DNA from: Chionoecetes opilio
Lineage: Eukaryota; Arthropoda; Malacostraca; Decapoda; Majidae
Assembly: GCA_016584305.1 (NCBI GenBank)
Contig: JACEEZ010020542.1
Location: forward strand, 5,001-69,000
Length of the DNA stretch: 64,000 nucleotides
Direction of reading: 5' to 3'
How positions within the stretch are numbered: position 1 is the first letter of the stretch; each line of letters opens with the position of its first letter. The translations under genes were made by a program, and so were the position numbers. Under the pieces are notes generated by a model. That model was not told where the DNA came from. It worked only from the letters and a program-made list of their open reading frames with translations, and ran no database searches. This document shows positions 54,790 through 64,000 of this stretch, piece after piece.

Positions 54790-56785
54790 ACCAGTCTAGG
54801 GTACGCCGTATAACAAAAATTCTTTTTCTCAACTTTGGCATGCCAATTTCGTATGTAAAATGAAATTCTAAGACGATTTTATCTCTATCCATTTTTGCAT
54901 TTGCAATTCTTACTATGCAAAATCGGATTTTTATATTGCAACCCTTTAAATCGAATAATGCTTAAATGAGTACGCAGTGTCCGTTGGTCCTGTGTATGAT
55001 TGCATCATGCACCAATATGAGTTCCAATGACTACGTGGTAAGCTCTTTCTGATCATTGGTTCATCAGGCACTACATCACAGTGCCCACAGCCTCTACGTT
55101 GGCCTAGAACGTGTCCCATCATGTCCTTCTTAGACCTAAAGGGGCAGGCATGATCCCCCGGGTGGTGGGCCCGAGCCCAGATGAACCCGTCTCTGGCCTG
55201 CCTGCCCCGCCACTGCTGCCGCAGCCTCTGTCACCTGCTTCACGACTCTTTCGGTGCTCTGAGTGTGGATAGAAACTCCGGAACCTCGTACGGCTTGACC
55301 GGGTTCTCCTAAATCTGATCCCCGGACAGTGAACAGGTGAATCCGGCTCGTGCACCTGGTCAGGCTGCCAGCTGATCAGTGTCTGCCAGCTGGTGGCTGA
55401 CAAATTCAGTTTTGGGTGTAATGCGAGGTCTTACCACTGGTGTCCCCATACTCCTCGCCAGCCCTCAGCTTCAAATCTGGGTCACGGCGAACCTGCGTTC
55501 GTCCTCCCCTCTGACTCCCCCATCAGCGAGAGGAGGCACATTCTGAGTGTACAACCATGCTCCTGTCCGCACGTAGAAGGTCACAGCTATTTGGACCTTC
55601 TTGGGCTATGACCTCCATCACTCTGAGCTGCGTTGAGGATGTGCTTGGGGCCGTCCTCTAGTCAGTGGTGAACCTTGGATGTCGTAGTAAGTTTGAAGTA
55701 CACCTGCAGGCATACTTGACAAAGGTTTTTCCAGGGGTTTCAGTTCTTTGCCGTCAGTCCATGCTTTCTGTCCCATGTACACGAGCGACTGGGCTGTGGT
55801 GAGCATCTGGAGGGGGACACCTTGCCACACTTGATCTCCTGCAGCTCGGACGGGAGAAACGCCCCGCTTCACACCCTGGACCAGCTGGTAGGAGACCTGC
55901 TGGTCAGTGGACAAGTTGACCAGGATATACTCCGGTTATCTCCGTGAGATCTTCACCGCCTGGCACTCCTCTGAACTCTGCGTTGTACTGCATCTCATTC
56001 ACGCTGGACAGCAGACTGCACACTGGACCGTGAAGCCAGTGTCAGATAGGTAGGCTGTCGATGCTGGTGATAAGGTGGCGCAGGGCAACTCGTTTGTGTG
56101 CAACACGCATATACTCCAGAAGAGCTTGCGTCCCAGCATCTTCTCCAAATGGGCGTGAGTACCACCCTTCCACCCCGTGTTGGCCCTAGTTGAGTCACCT
56201 TTCAGTACGATCAGTGATCGGTGGAGTCGTATGTCACCAGCAGATCATAGAGAGCATGAGCCACCTTGAACGCAGGCTTCTCAGGTGGCCAGCGGTCCTC
56301 TGGTACAAGTGCCAAAAGGGACCCTTTCCAATGGCTCCTCTGTCACTGACACATGCTCCTCCCTGATCAACCTTGGGTGCAGTTTCCCATAGCTGTCGGG
56401 CACCATCGCCCTGGGCTTGTCCTTCCTCCCATCGTAAAACCCCAATCCAACTATTTTGGTACCCTGGTTAGGGTAGCCCGTATAACAAAAATTTTTTTCC
56501 CCAACTTTGGCATGCCGATTTCCTATGTAAAATGGATTCTGAGACGATTTTTATCTGTTTCCATTTTTTGCATTTGAGCAATTCTCACTATGCAAAATCG
56601 CACTTTAAGCTATGTTTTGCATATAAATTAAAAGTCCATTTTTGCATAGCAAGAAATTGCTCAAACCAAAAGTTGAAGTGGACAAATCACCCTTAAATTT
56701 TAAATTTTTTATAAAAAACACCCTGGCAAATTTGAAATAAAACTGTATTTCACTTTTCATTGGACCTACGGCGTACCCTAACTGG
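54790..56785. mobile_element. Candidate TIR element with unassigned protein trace
   Basis: The left end CCAGTCTAGGGTACGCCGTA and right end TACGGCGTACCCTAACTGG are inverted (reversed right: CCAGTTAGGGTACGCCGTA). Both sides are the same CTC-rich DNA. No target duplication is clear. A second left-end sequence (CCTGGTTAGGGTAGCCCGTA at about 56455) in direct orientation shows either a nested MITE (56455-56785) or an end duplication. The first 170 bp of both left ends share ATAACAAAAAT, CAACTTTGGCATGCC and CACTATGCAAAATCG-type blocks. A decayed gene lies between, on minus. Confidence 0.6.
55130..56460 (-). pseudogene. Decayed protein gene of unknown family inside a TIR element
   Basis: A continuous trace of plausible protein can be followed on the minus strand across frames: GFYDGRKDKPRAMV, GKLHPRLIREEHVSVTEEP, LIVLKGDSTRANTGWKGGTH, EKMLGRKLFWSICVLHTNEL, then 55618-55914 with LSTDQQVSYQLVQGVKRG and LLTTAQSLVYMGQKAW-like sequence, then KKVQIAVTFYVRTGAW and FAVTQI. 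The GDST and TNEL segments with nearby His residues look conserved in style. At least six stops or shifts interrupt it. I do not recognise a named domain. Position between inverted ends suggests a transposon protein, possibly a transposase. Confidence 0.5.
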
Positions 56786-57430
56786 TCCCCCCAAACCTCC
56801 ATTTGTTTCTATTCTACCACAACCACCTCACCCTCCTCCCCTCTACCACCTCCACCACACCCTCCTCCTCCTCTACCACCTCCACATTCTCCTACTCTTC
56901 CTTACCATTATTTACTCATATATATATATATTTTATATATATATATATATATATTTTATATATATATTATATATATATATTATATACGTTAAAGTGATAG
57001 CTAGTCAGCGTTTTTTTATCTTTTAAAGATATTTTCTCTTTTTCTTAAGATGTCTTTTTCTCTTTTTTATCACTTTTATGACTTCGCCGTAGCTTGTCAT
57101 TTTTGCTGTATCGCGTTTCGGGTCTAAGACCCTTCTTCAGCAGCATGTGGAAGATGCTCTCTCCTCAGTTTTTAGAGGTTACTTTGCGGAGTGAAGCGCT
57201 ATTTATTGATGAAGTCTGGCTGCCACGCAGCCCAGTGGGACGCTGATTGGTAGATAGCTTCTGCTTCTCGTCTCCGTGAGTGGGAGACGCTTATTGGTTG
57301 TTATTTTTATATGAAAAATATATAATATAATATATAATATTAATATATATATATATATATTATATAGAGGGGAGGGGAGAGAGGAGAGGAGAGAGAGAGA
57401 GAGAGAGGAGAGAGTACACTTGCTACAAGA
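56786..57430. repeat. CTC-rich, TA and GA low-complexity DNA
   Basis: CTC/CCA-rich sequence continues to about 56920. A TA array follows (56925-56987). At 57110-57145 is CGCGTTTCGGGTCTAAGACC, whose GGGTCTAAGACCC is a short palindrome. TA and GA runs lie at 57300-57415. No gene is supported. Confidence 0.6.
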
Positions 57431-58031
57431 AAAATAACTTAGTTCCCATTTAAAATCTGAAGAAAAAGAGAGACGAGTGAGAGAACGAGAGACAGAAAAA
57501 TTTCCCCATAGTGACGTAGTTCTGCTCTGCGCGTAGGTTGACTATTCTTTAGTCGACCAAGACAACAATAACAATGCGATCTTTTTACAAGCGATGAACT
57601 CTTCGCGAGATAACTTGGTGCTACCTTGCTACTAAATTTTTTTTGTACAGCAGTTACAAGGAAAAAAAAAGAGGGAATATGGAGAAGGCAATGGGTAGCA
57701 AGGAAAGAGCAAACAGAGTTTTCCGTAGACTGCTTCAGGAGCTTGCTTTGGAGGAGGATTGATTGCATGCCTCTGTGACTATAATATACCCGTGCTGCTT
57801 GTCCAGACGCATCCACCGCCTATAGCTATAACCATCTCCGTCTTAACCCATGGGCTGCGGGTGGACTCTTAAGAGGTTTCTCTGGTGGGCTGCGGGTGGC
57901 CTCTTAAGAGCGGGGTTTTTAAAGGCATACCAAAACCGGGGGCTTTAACCCGGCGGCTACAATTGGTGTGTGTGTAGTACAACATGGCAACTCGAGATAT
58001 GCGAGATATACGAGATATACGCGATATTACG
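57431..58031. other. Unassigned DNA with short direct repeats
   Basis: GGGCTGCGGGTGG followed by CTCTTAAGAG occurs twice (about 57850 and 57889). CGAGATATRCG units repeat near 57990-58020. No gene is recognised. The minus ORF 57439-57816 has no known domain. Confidence 0.4.
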
Positions 58032-58038
58032 CTCTAAC

Positions 58039-59152
58039 CAGGGGTGTCCAAACTACGGCCCGCGGGCCAATTGCGGCCCGCTGTCCATTTTTCATTGGCC
58101 CGCAGTACATTTAAAAAAATGTATTTAAATAATTTTATGTCCCAAAACGAATTGTGAATGAATTGAGAGGGACGCTAAAATTATTCCTTTTGGCACGGCG
58201 GGAAGAGTTAAACAAGATAACAGGTGGAGGTGAGGAGGAAGAGGTGAACAGAGAGATGGAAGGAGAGTGAGATTTTGCGAGAGAAAATAGTAAATGAGCT
58301 GTGGAGAAGGAGACGGTGATAGGAGAGACGCGAACATTACGTTTCGCAAAACTGCTGGACAAGAACATGACGCCCACGAGGAAGGCGGGTGGAAACAGCC
58401 TGCCTTGGATAGACAGCGAGCGGCGTTCGTAAGGAGCACACATGCGCACCAATGTCTCTCGGTTTTCGTCTTTCAGTCAAGCGCCTGGTTGGGGGTGTTG
58501 GACTTAATTTGGGCTTATCCATGCCCTTATTCTGGTTGTGGAATAAAGAAGGTGTGCAGGAGTGTTAGGGAGTGACTCCTGTCTCTCCCACAGTTATTTG
58601 AAGTGGGGCTGGTTGTGTCGTAGTAATCTGGCTTTTCGCTCCTCAGTCAGACATACATACAGACTGACACCCACACACAGGCAAGCACACATTACGGGTT
58701 GTCTGACTGGTCTTTGGAGTGGAAGCCGAGTTAGGATTTTGTTGTTAGAGAGCCGTGTTTTGTTTAAAATGTTACTCTTTGTTCGAGGCTCGACAGAGAG
58801 AGGATTGTAAGTTAGGTAACGGACGTATTTGTTTAACTTTTACCGCCGCCGCGCCGGGCCGGAACCAACATGGCGGAACCAAAGAAACGCAAGATAGCGA
58901 GTGAGTGCAGAAAATTTCAGAAACGATGGGAAAATGAATATTTTTTCATAGAAATTCATTCATAAAAATTCGTTAATGAAAAGCTGTGATCTTGTCTGTA
59001 TTTTTTAAGCAATTTCAATTATCAACGATTATTTACCTACATTTGATTTGACTTTGCAAACTTTACTATATCACCTTGCCTTTACTGGGTGGCCTGACCC
59101 TTCGTATATTTTCCGCATGTGGCCCTCTGTGAAAAAAGTTTGGACACCCCTG
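58039..59152 (+). mobile_element. hAT deletion derivative
   Basis: Ends CAGGGGTGTCCAAAC and GTTTGGACACCCCTG are exact inverted repeats. CTCTAAC flanks both sides (58032-58038, 59153-59159), 7-8 bp of target duplication as expected for hAT. The subterminal ACGGCCCGCGGGCCAATTG and GCGGCCCGC resemble other hAT elements. Only the first coding exon remains (58870-58965). Confidence 0.88.
58870..58965 (+). pseudogene. N-terminal remnant of hAT transposase
   Basis: Thirty-one codons after an ATG in the context AACATGG: MAEPKKRKIASECRKFQ, then KRWENEYFFIE, then a stop. A basic PKKRK nuclear-localisation-like start followed by F-x-x-x-W-x-x-x-YFF is the usual N-terminus before the BED-type zinc finger in Charlie/GTF2IRD2-like hAT transposases. 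The zinc finger and DDE parts are deleted. Confidence 0.65.
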
Positions 59153-59159
59153 CTCTAAC

Positions 59160-61635
59160 CCATAGCGTATACGGGCGGATATTCGCCCGGGAAATCTCGC
59201 CGCGCGACACCAATCTAGCCATACGATGCAGTTCGCGCCACATTTTTCAACTACGGACCGCCCCCCCACCCCCCCCCAGACATATTTTGGGGGGTCAAAT
59301 ATATATGGCCGGGTGCGCTACAACATTCCCTACACGCTGATGTAGTTTTTATCGATTTTTGCAAGGGTCGTCAAAATGACCATACCCTTCGCCCAGGGCT
59401 TAGGTGTATAAAGCATACCCTTAGCTTGTTAAGGGTTGAGAACATAAAGGCCCATCATACGGCCACTTTTTCCGGCATCTTTTGTTATTTTGCTACCATA
59501 TGATGCCTGATACCGGCATCTCTTGGTAGCAAACGCAGAGTCGCGCATGATCGTTCTCTTGCCACCAGTAACATCAGCCGCCATCTTTGTTTACATTTTG
59601 GAGCAGCCGACGCTACGCAAGACTTGTACCAACTACACATTTCAGTGAAATAAAGATAAATAACCAATCTTGAGTGGTCAAGAGATGCTGTAGCATCTCT
59701 ATGTGATATGTTTAGGGTTAAATAAGTGATGTATATAATGAATATATTTGTATACTTTTGTATAGTAATAGTAATATGGTGTAGATGAGAGAAAAATAAA
59801 GTGTTTGGTAGAGTAGGGTAGGAGAAATAAATAGGCTTTTACTTTATATATACAAGACACGTGTATGATATACACGTACATACGCGTTATTTATATTTAT
59901 TTTACGTGTGATTTAGGTATATAGTTAAGTTTTGAGTTGCTGATGAAAAGTCATGACGGAAAATGTTGATAAACACAAATTTAATAGGCTGCGTTTTTAC
60001 TATGGAAACGGGGATAATATGAGGTGTTATTTTTACTCGACTGAGGAATATAAGTGTAAGGGGGAACCACCACTTACAGGCGTTCGAGCAACAGTTCCTT
60101 CTTCCACCCCCTGGTTTCCTGTTCGTGGTTTCGAGCAAGACTGGTTCGGTCACCAGTAAACGTCTTCACCACATCCCGACATCTGCTTCAAACACCAAGT
60201 CTCGAAGCCCTCTGGTCTGAGTGGAGGTTACGAGGCGCCTGGCCCCGGCTGTCCAAGGGGAGAAGAAATCCCGACGCAACACGGGGAGTTGCTCTCTCTC
60301 CCCACCTCGGTTGTGTAACTTGTGTACACTTCATCGTCCCCTGCTGCCCCGTCTGCCGTCGTCCCTGTGTCTAGTGCTCAGCGACCTATGGTTGACGGGA
60401 AGGCTGCTGCTAACCAGGGGCCAGATGCTGAGAGCGAGCTACGGCGCCCTATCCACTAGGGCGCCTGTGGTAATGCGAAACGCCCTCTCACCGCTATGCT
60501 CAGTCGAGATTGCTGCCTTAGTGGCACCGCTAAAGGCGCTGAAAATAAGGCATGGTCAGACCCTGACTTAATGAGCTACTGTTGGCCTTTGACAGACATT
60601 CATCTTCTGTTTATAAGGCAAATGCAGCCTTGTTTCAGTTCCTACAACGTAACAATTGGTGTTTACGTATAATAGTGTTGCAAGGTGTGTATGAATTGAT
60701 CGTGAAAGATTAAATGCGGCACTATAGGGTGTTTTTATAAGCTTATATGCTGGCGATAAAAATGTTGTGTTGTGTGTTGGTGGCGGGCGGGCGGCGGGCG
60801 AAGTGACTAGACAAGTAAGTGTCACCAAGAGTGCTCCGCCCGCACTAAAATGTTGTACTATTATACGGTATTATCATACTACCAGAGGATATTTAGGACA
60901 ACTGAACATACCATCATCTTCACGAGACATTAGTGCATATCATGACTGTATAAAAATTACAGTAAACCATACCTATAATAAGATAATGAGAGCAAAATGA
61001 GATCGTGTATAAACATTTATTTTCTTTCACCTTTTTTTATTCAACTCCTCCTTACTCCTGTACTTTTGCTTGCATTAAATTTTCACTCACAGTCTCGGAA
61101 TCACCACAGTGTTCCGATTATCATGGTATGTGGCACGTCCCAATGCAAAAATATATAAGTGGTCAAAACCTGTGATGAATGTCATGCTTGTGACAAACAG
61201 TTTTCGGCGGGCCGCGAGGCGAGCGTTGCCTTATTGCAGAGGTGAGGGAGGGAGGGACTAAACTTCTTGTTTTGGTGTTGAAGTGTTCAAGCCTTGTGAT
61301 TGGTCGAAGCTGCCTAAACAGCGCTCAGACAGGCAGCGTGATTGGCTAGTAGGATTCTCGGACCACACCCACGCATTGGACTTTGGAGGTGTATGGCAGT
61401 GCAAAAGCGCCTGAATTAATTATCGACTGTACATAGCCTTGAGCCGGTGCCTTAGCCGGGCCTGTTACAAAAGCGCCTGAAGGCCGGTAAAGCGTTCTTT
61501 ACGCCTTAGCTCTATGGCACTTCTCAGCATCTCCTGGTAGCAGAGGCGGGAGTCTAGTGGAGGTGTTGTTTGTATATACTTGCTTGTAAATAAATACTTG
61601 TAGTTTGAGCGAGACACCAGTAAATCTCCTCAATT
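59160..61635. other. Unassigned intergenic DNA
   Basis: No gene is supported. Small features are a palindromic GGGCGGATATTCGCCC near 59174, a C-rich run near 59260-59278, and a perfect hairpin GGCGCCCTA-TCCAC-TAGGGCGCC at 60443-60465. The last is close to CCAGGGGCCAGATGCTG (60413), which resembles the ends of the TIR element at 36007-40056. ORFs at 60221-60571 and 59953-60159 carry no known domain. Confidence 0.4.
60443..60465. repeat. Perfect 9-bp hairpin
   Basis: GGCGCCCTA and TAGGGCGCC with a 5-base loop. Possibly a terminal structure of an unrecognised element. Confidence 0.6.
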
Positions 61636-61870
61636 TTAAAGTAGTCGTCCAGACCCATTTTTTTTTTGCCGAATTATGTTGAATGTACATTCAAAACACC
61701 TAATCCACCAAAAATAATTGATTTCCAGGCCTTATTTCCGTAAAAACACGACTTTTGTAAAAAGCGCGCGAAAAAAAAAATCTTCCCTCCAACAGGGCTA
61801 CGACTGTTATTGATGACGTCAGAATAGGGACGCCCGCAGACACTCTGTCTGGCACCTGTCGGCAAATGTT

Positions 61871-62047
61871 ATGATGAGCGATTGTACTTCGGTGTCAGAC
61901 AGTGAATCTGTCGCCGTGACAGATTTAGAGTACGATGCTCAATCTGACACCGAAAGAAATGACGCTGGTCGCGTATACTATGAGGAAAACGAACCTCAGA
62001 TTGTCATGGGATCCTATATGTTTGAGCCCGAGTACGAGGTGGATTAA
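61871..62047 (+). CDS. Short acidic ORF in TTAA element
   Basis: Fifty-eight codons: MMSDCTSVSDSES, then DLEYDAQSDTERN, then YMFEPEYEVD-stop. It is very acidic and Ser/Asp-rich. The end YMFEPEYE followed by GTGGAT could be an exon boundary (GAG|GTGGAT), after which the next part of the protein was lost to the palindrome. FEPEY-type motifs occur at the N-terminus of marine-invertebrate proteins annotated as P2X7-intracellular-domain-like; this is only a resemblance. It may be the first exon of a protein encoded by the full-length element. Confidence 0.4.
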   Translation: MMSDCTSVSDSESVAVTDLEYDAQSDTERNDAGRVYYEENEPQIVMGSYMFEPEYEVD

Positions 62048-62087
62048 CAGGTGTCTCTTTATCTTTCTTTATCTGTCTCTTTATCTT

Positions 62088-62956
62088 GGCAGGAGGTATG
62101 AGATGTGCACTCGCGCGTATGTCCCCCGGTGAAATTATGAATTATTTAATCATAATTTCTACTAGTTATGGACAATTACAGTATCTTATAAGTTTTAACT
62201 ACACAATCGATATTAATAAACGGCTGTTATTTACCAAATAAGCAGTACATGAGAACAGCAGGGCTGTCATAAGCAATAATGTCAAGGGCTACTTGGCATT
62301 ATGTCGGCGAGGGGGAGGCAAGGTGGGTAGGGATGGGTGCCGTGCGAGGCTACATCAGCTGTGTCCCTCCTTCTCCCGCCCAGATTAGCGACAGTGTTTA
62401 GTTTGAGAGAGTTAAAATCATGACTTATTTAGTATCAATTTGAGAGAAATAAGCTGTAGACAGTGTTGTACGCTTACGGTAATGTGAAGTATTATTCTGG
62501 ATATGGGGTTCTGGATATGGGGATTATTCAGCCCCATATCCAGAATAATACTTCACATTACCGTAAGCGTACAACACTGTCTACAGCTTATTTCTCTCAA
62601 ATTGATACTAAATAAGTCATGATTTTAACTCTCTCAAACTAAACACTGTCGCTAATCTGGGCGGGAGAAGGAGGGACACAGCTGATGTAGCCTCGCACGG
62701 CACCCATCCCTACCCACCTTGCCTCCCCCTCGCCGACATAATGCCAAGTAGCCCTTGAGATTATTGTTTATGACAGCCCTGCTGTTCTCATGTACTGCTT
62801 ATTTGGTAAATAACAGCCGTTTATTAATATCGATTGTGTAGTTAAAACTTATAAGATACTGTAATTGTCCATAACTAGTAGAAATTATGATTAAATAATT
62901 CATAATTTCACCGGGGGACATACGCGCGAGTGCACATCCATCTCATACCTCCTGCC
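62088..62956. repeat. 870-bp near-perfect palindrome
   Basis: GGCAGGAGGTATGAGATG at 62088 and its complement ending at 62956 bound two arms of about 420 bp with only a few mismatches. One example is AGCAATAATGTCAAGG against AACAATAATCTCAAGG. The spacer of about 22 bp near 62510-62532 contains a repeat of TTCTGGATATGGGG. No coding. Confidence 0.9.
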
Positions 62957-63379
62957 TCCCGCTAGCCGTGAGTTACATGACGGCCGCGGTAATTCTTTCT
63001 CACTCCATGTCACGTAAAGGAAGCTTCAGAAAGCATATGGGTATAGAGCATTTTGTTCTTAGAATAATTCGGTCTATCTCCTGTATCAACATTTGCATAA
63101 ACTCGTGTTACACCCTGTATTTATCTCTGTGTTTACGTGTCTCTCTGATCAGCGCGGGAAGATGAGCCTCCCTGATGGTGCGTCACCGAGCCTGAGCCTG
63201 AGCGTCTGCAAACCTTGAGAGCGTTTTGAAAACTCGGGGAATTTGCAGATTTTGATTGCGGATTATTTAAAAACGGCTGACTGGATACAAAAAGTGACGA
63301 CGTATTGTTGATATACTCGTTAATGGCTATACTTTGATTGCATTAAATCAGGAATGATGAAATGGTCTGGACGATTACT

Positions 63380-63930
63380 TTAAGACAGTGTTTACATCAC
63401 CCTTACGCCCCCCCCCCCCCCCCCCCCTATCTCAGTTTCGTCGTATCCTGGAATCCTTGGGCTAGCGAGATGTGTTTAAATCGCGCTCGTTTTCCCTCAC
63501 AGTGGCGACCTTGCCAGGATACCGGAGCTGAATAGTGTGCCGTAAGGTGGTGGTGTAGTGAAAGCGCTGTCAGTGTGTACAGTATTTCGCTCGTTTCATT
63601 CGAGCGCGGGTTAGGTGCGGGCTAATGTGCCTTCTAACCCCCCCTTGCTCCAGGTTGTGGGCAAGCAGCCGGTAAGCTCAAGGCTTTCGGCTGGGTTACC
63701 TTTCTGTCTTTCGGCGTGGTGCCAGCTTAGTGTGTTCAGGACGCCAAGTCCTTCCCGTCTGCCAGAGGATGGTTCCCTAATAGCATACCACATTTACACT
63801 TTTGAGTCAAACAAATTGCAACAGTTTGTTTTATTGTTGATTATTGTTTATTGAGTTGTTCTTTATGAGATATCCAAAATGGGAGGCAGGTTTCAACCCA
63901 AAAGTTACCTAATTTGCATATTTTAAAAAT
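63380..63930. other. Unassigned DNA with a C run
   Basis: A pure C run of about 18 lies at 63409-63427. The rest shows no recognisable gene. ORFs at 63611-63854 overlap on opposite strands without a domain. Confidence 0.4.
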
Positions 63931-63937
63931 GGCCGCC

Positions 63938-63940
<3 letters not shown>

Positions 63941-64000
<60 letters not shown>
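63941..64000. repeat. (TA)n microsatellite at window end
   Basis: A pure TA array runs to the window edge. Confidence 0.95.

Larger units (their letters stand above)
61640..63379. mobile_element. TTAA-target element (family F, copy 2)
   Basis: Ends AGTAGTCGTCCAGACC and GGTCTGGACGATTACT are inverted, and TTAA flanks both (61636-61639, 63380-63383). Its right 150 bp match the left end of copy 1 (ATTTCATCATTCCTGATTTA) and its left end matches copy 1's right end. It contains a 58-codon acidic ORF and an 870-bp palindrome. A DDE transposase is not seen. piggyBac or Kolobok type is inferred from TTAA. Confidence 0.8.

Noticed and set aside
57110..57150. Element terminus (CGTTTCGGGTCTAAGACC)
   Set aside because: It resembles sequences at the ends of some dispersed repeats, but no partner end, coding sequence or duplication could be found.

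Overview
This window is eukaryotic and very repeat-rich. It most likely comes from an arthropod, probably a decapod crustacean. That is inferred from TTAGG-type (GGTTA)n arrays, long TA, CT/GA, GT and ATT microsatellites, an exon resembling an arthropod ionotropic receptor, and a dense mix of RTE, CR1 and other LINEs, tRNA-derived SINEs, Helitrons, hAT, PIF/Harbinger and TTAA-type elements. There are no bacterial-style operons, rRNA genes or CRISPR arrays. The only sequence that looks like a host gene is one 240-bp exon (11776-12015, minus). Almost everything else that codes is transposon-derived, and most of it is broken.

Layout of the left part. 1-2550 is AT low complexity with almost no G. 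3634-4590 is a fold-back repeat. 4940-6724 is a 5'-truncated RTE LINE with a 12-bp target duplication. 8156-10772 is a candidate DNA transposon with terminal inverted repeats (TIRs) that holds a degenerate gene of a YHxxC family, itself carrying a LINE fragment. The receptor exon follows. Next come a pogo/Tigger-like MITE, a Helitron (13034-13706) and a 2.5-kb LINE ('LINE-A', 13886-16445). 17186-21770 is a large inverted-repeat structure holding a 222-codon ORF and two nested elements.

Middle part. A satellite is split by a TTAA element (22097-23132). After it come a 2.5-kb hAT derivative (23507-26023), a second Helitron (26171-26816), a fold-back element with TA target (27081-28171), microsatellites, a CR1 LINE (29488-31940), a second large LINE-A copy with a nested SINE (32065-33545) and a hAT MITE (33793-34645).

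The main discovery is in 35307-54711. I read this as one LTR retrotransposon on the minus strand, flanked by ACACC target duplications. Its two roughly 1-kb LTRs are split by five separate insertions: a 4.05-kb TIR element carrying TTAGG-like arrays, an 815-bp MITE, a 2.4-kb TG...CA segment, a Helitron, and a 4.9-kb PIF/Harbinger element. Its coding order is gag - protease - integrase - reverse transcriptase - RNase H. That is a Copia-like order with Ty3/Gypsy-type domains, as in the Gmr1 group. The same integrase ORF runs directly into the start of the RT domain, so the order is physical and not an assembly join.

The right part holds a degenerate two-kilobase TIR element with an unassigned conserved-looking protein (54790-56785), a hAT deletion derivative that keeps the transposase N-terminus (58039-59152), and a TTAA element carrying a short acidic ORF and an 870-bp palindrome (61640-63379). 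It ends in a TA microsatellite.

Family assignments come from reading motifs, termini and target duplications by eye. No database search or alignment was run.
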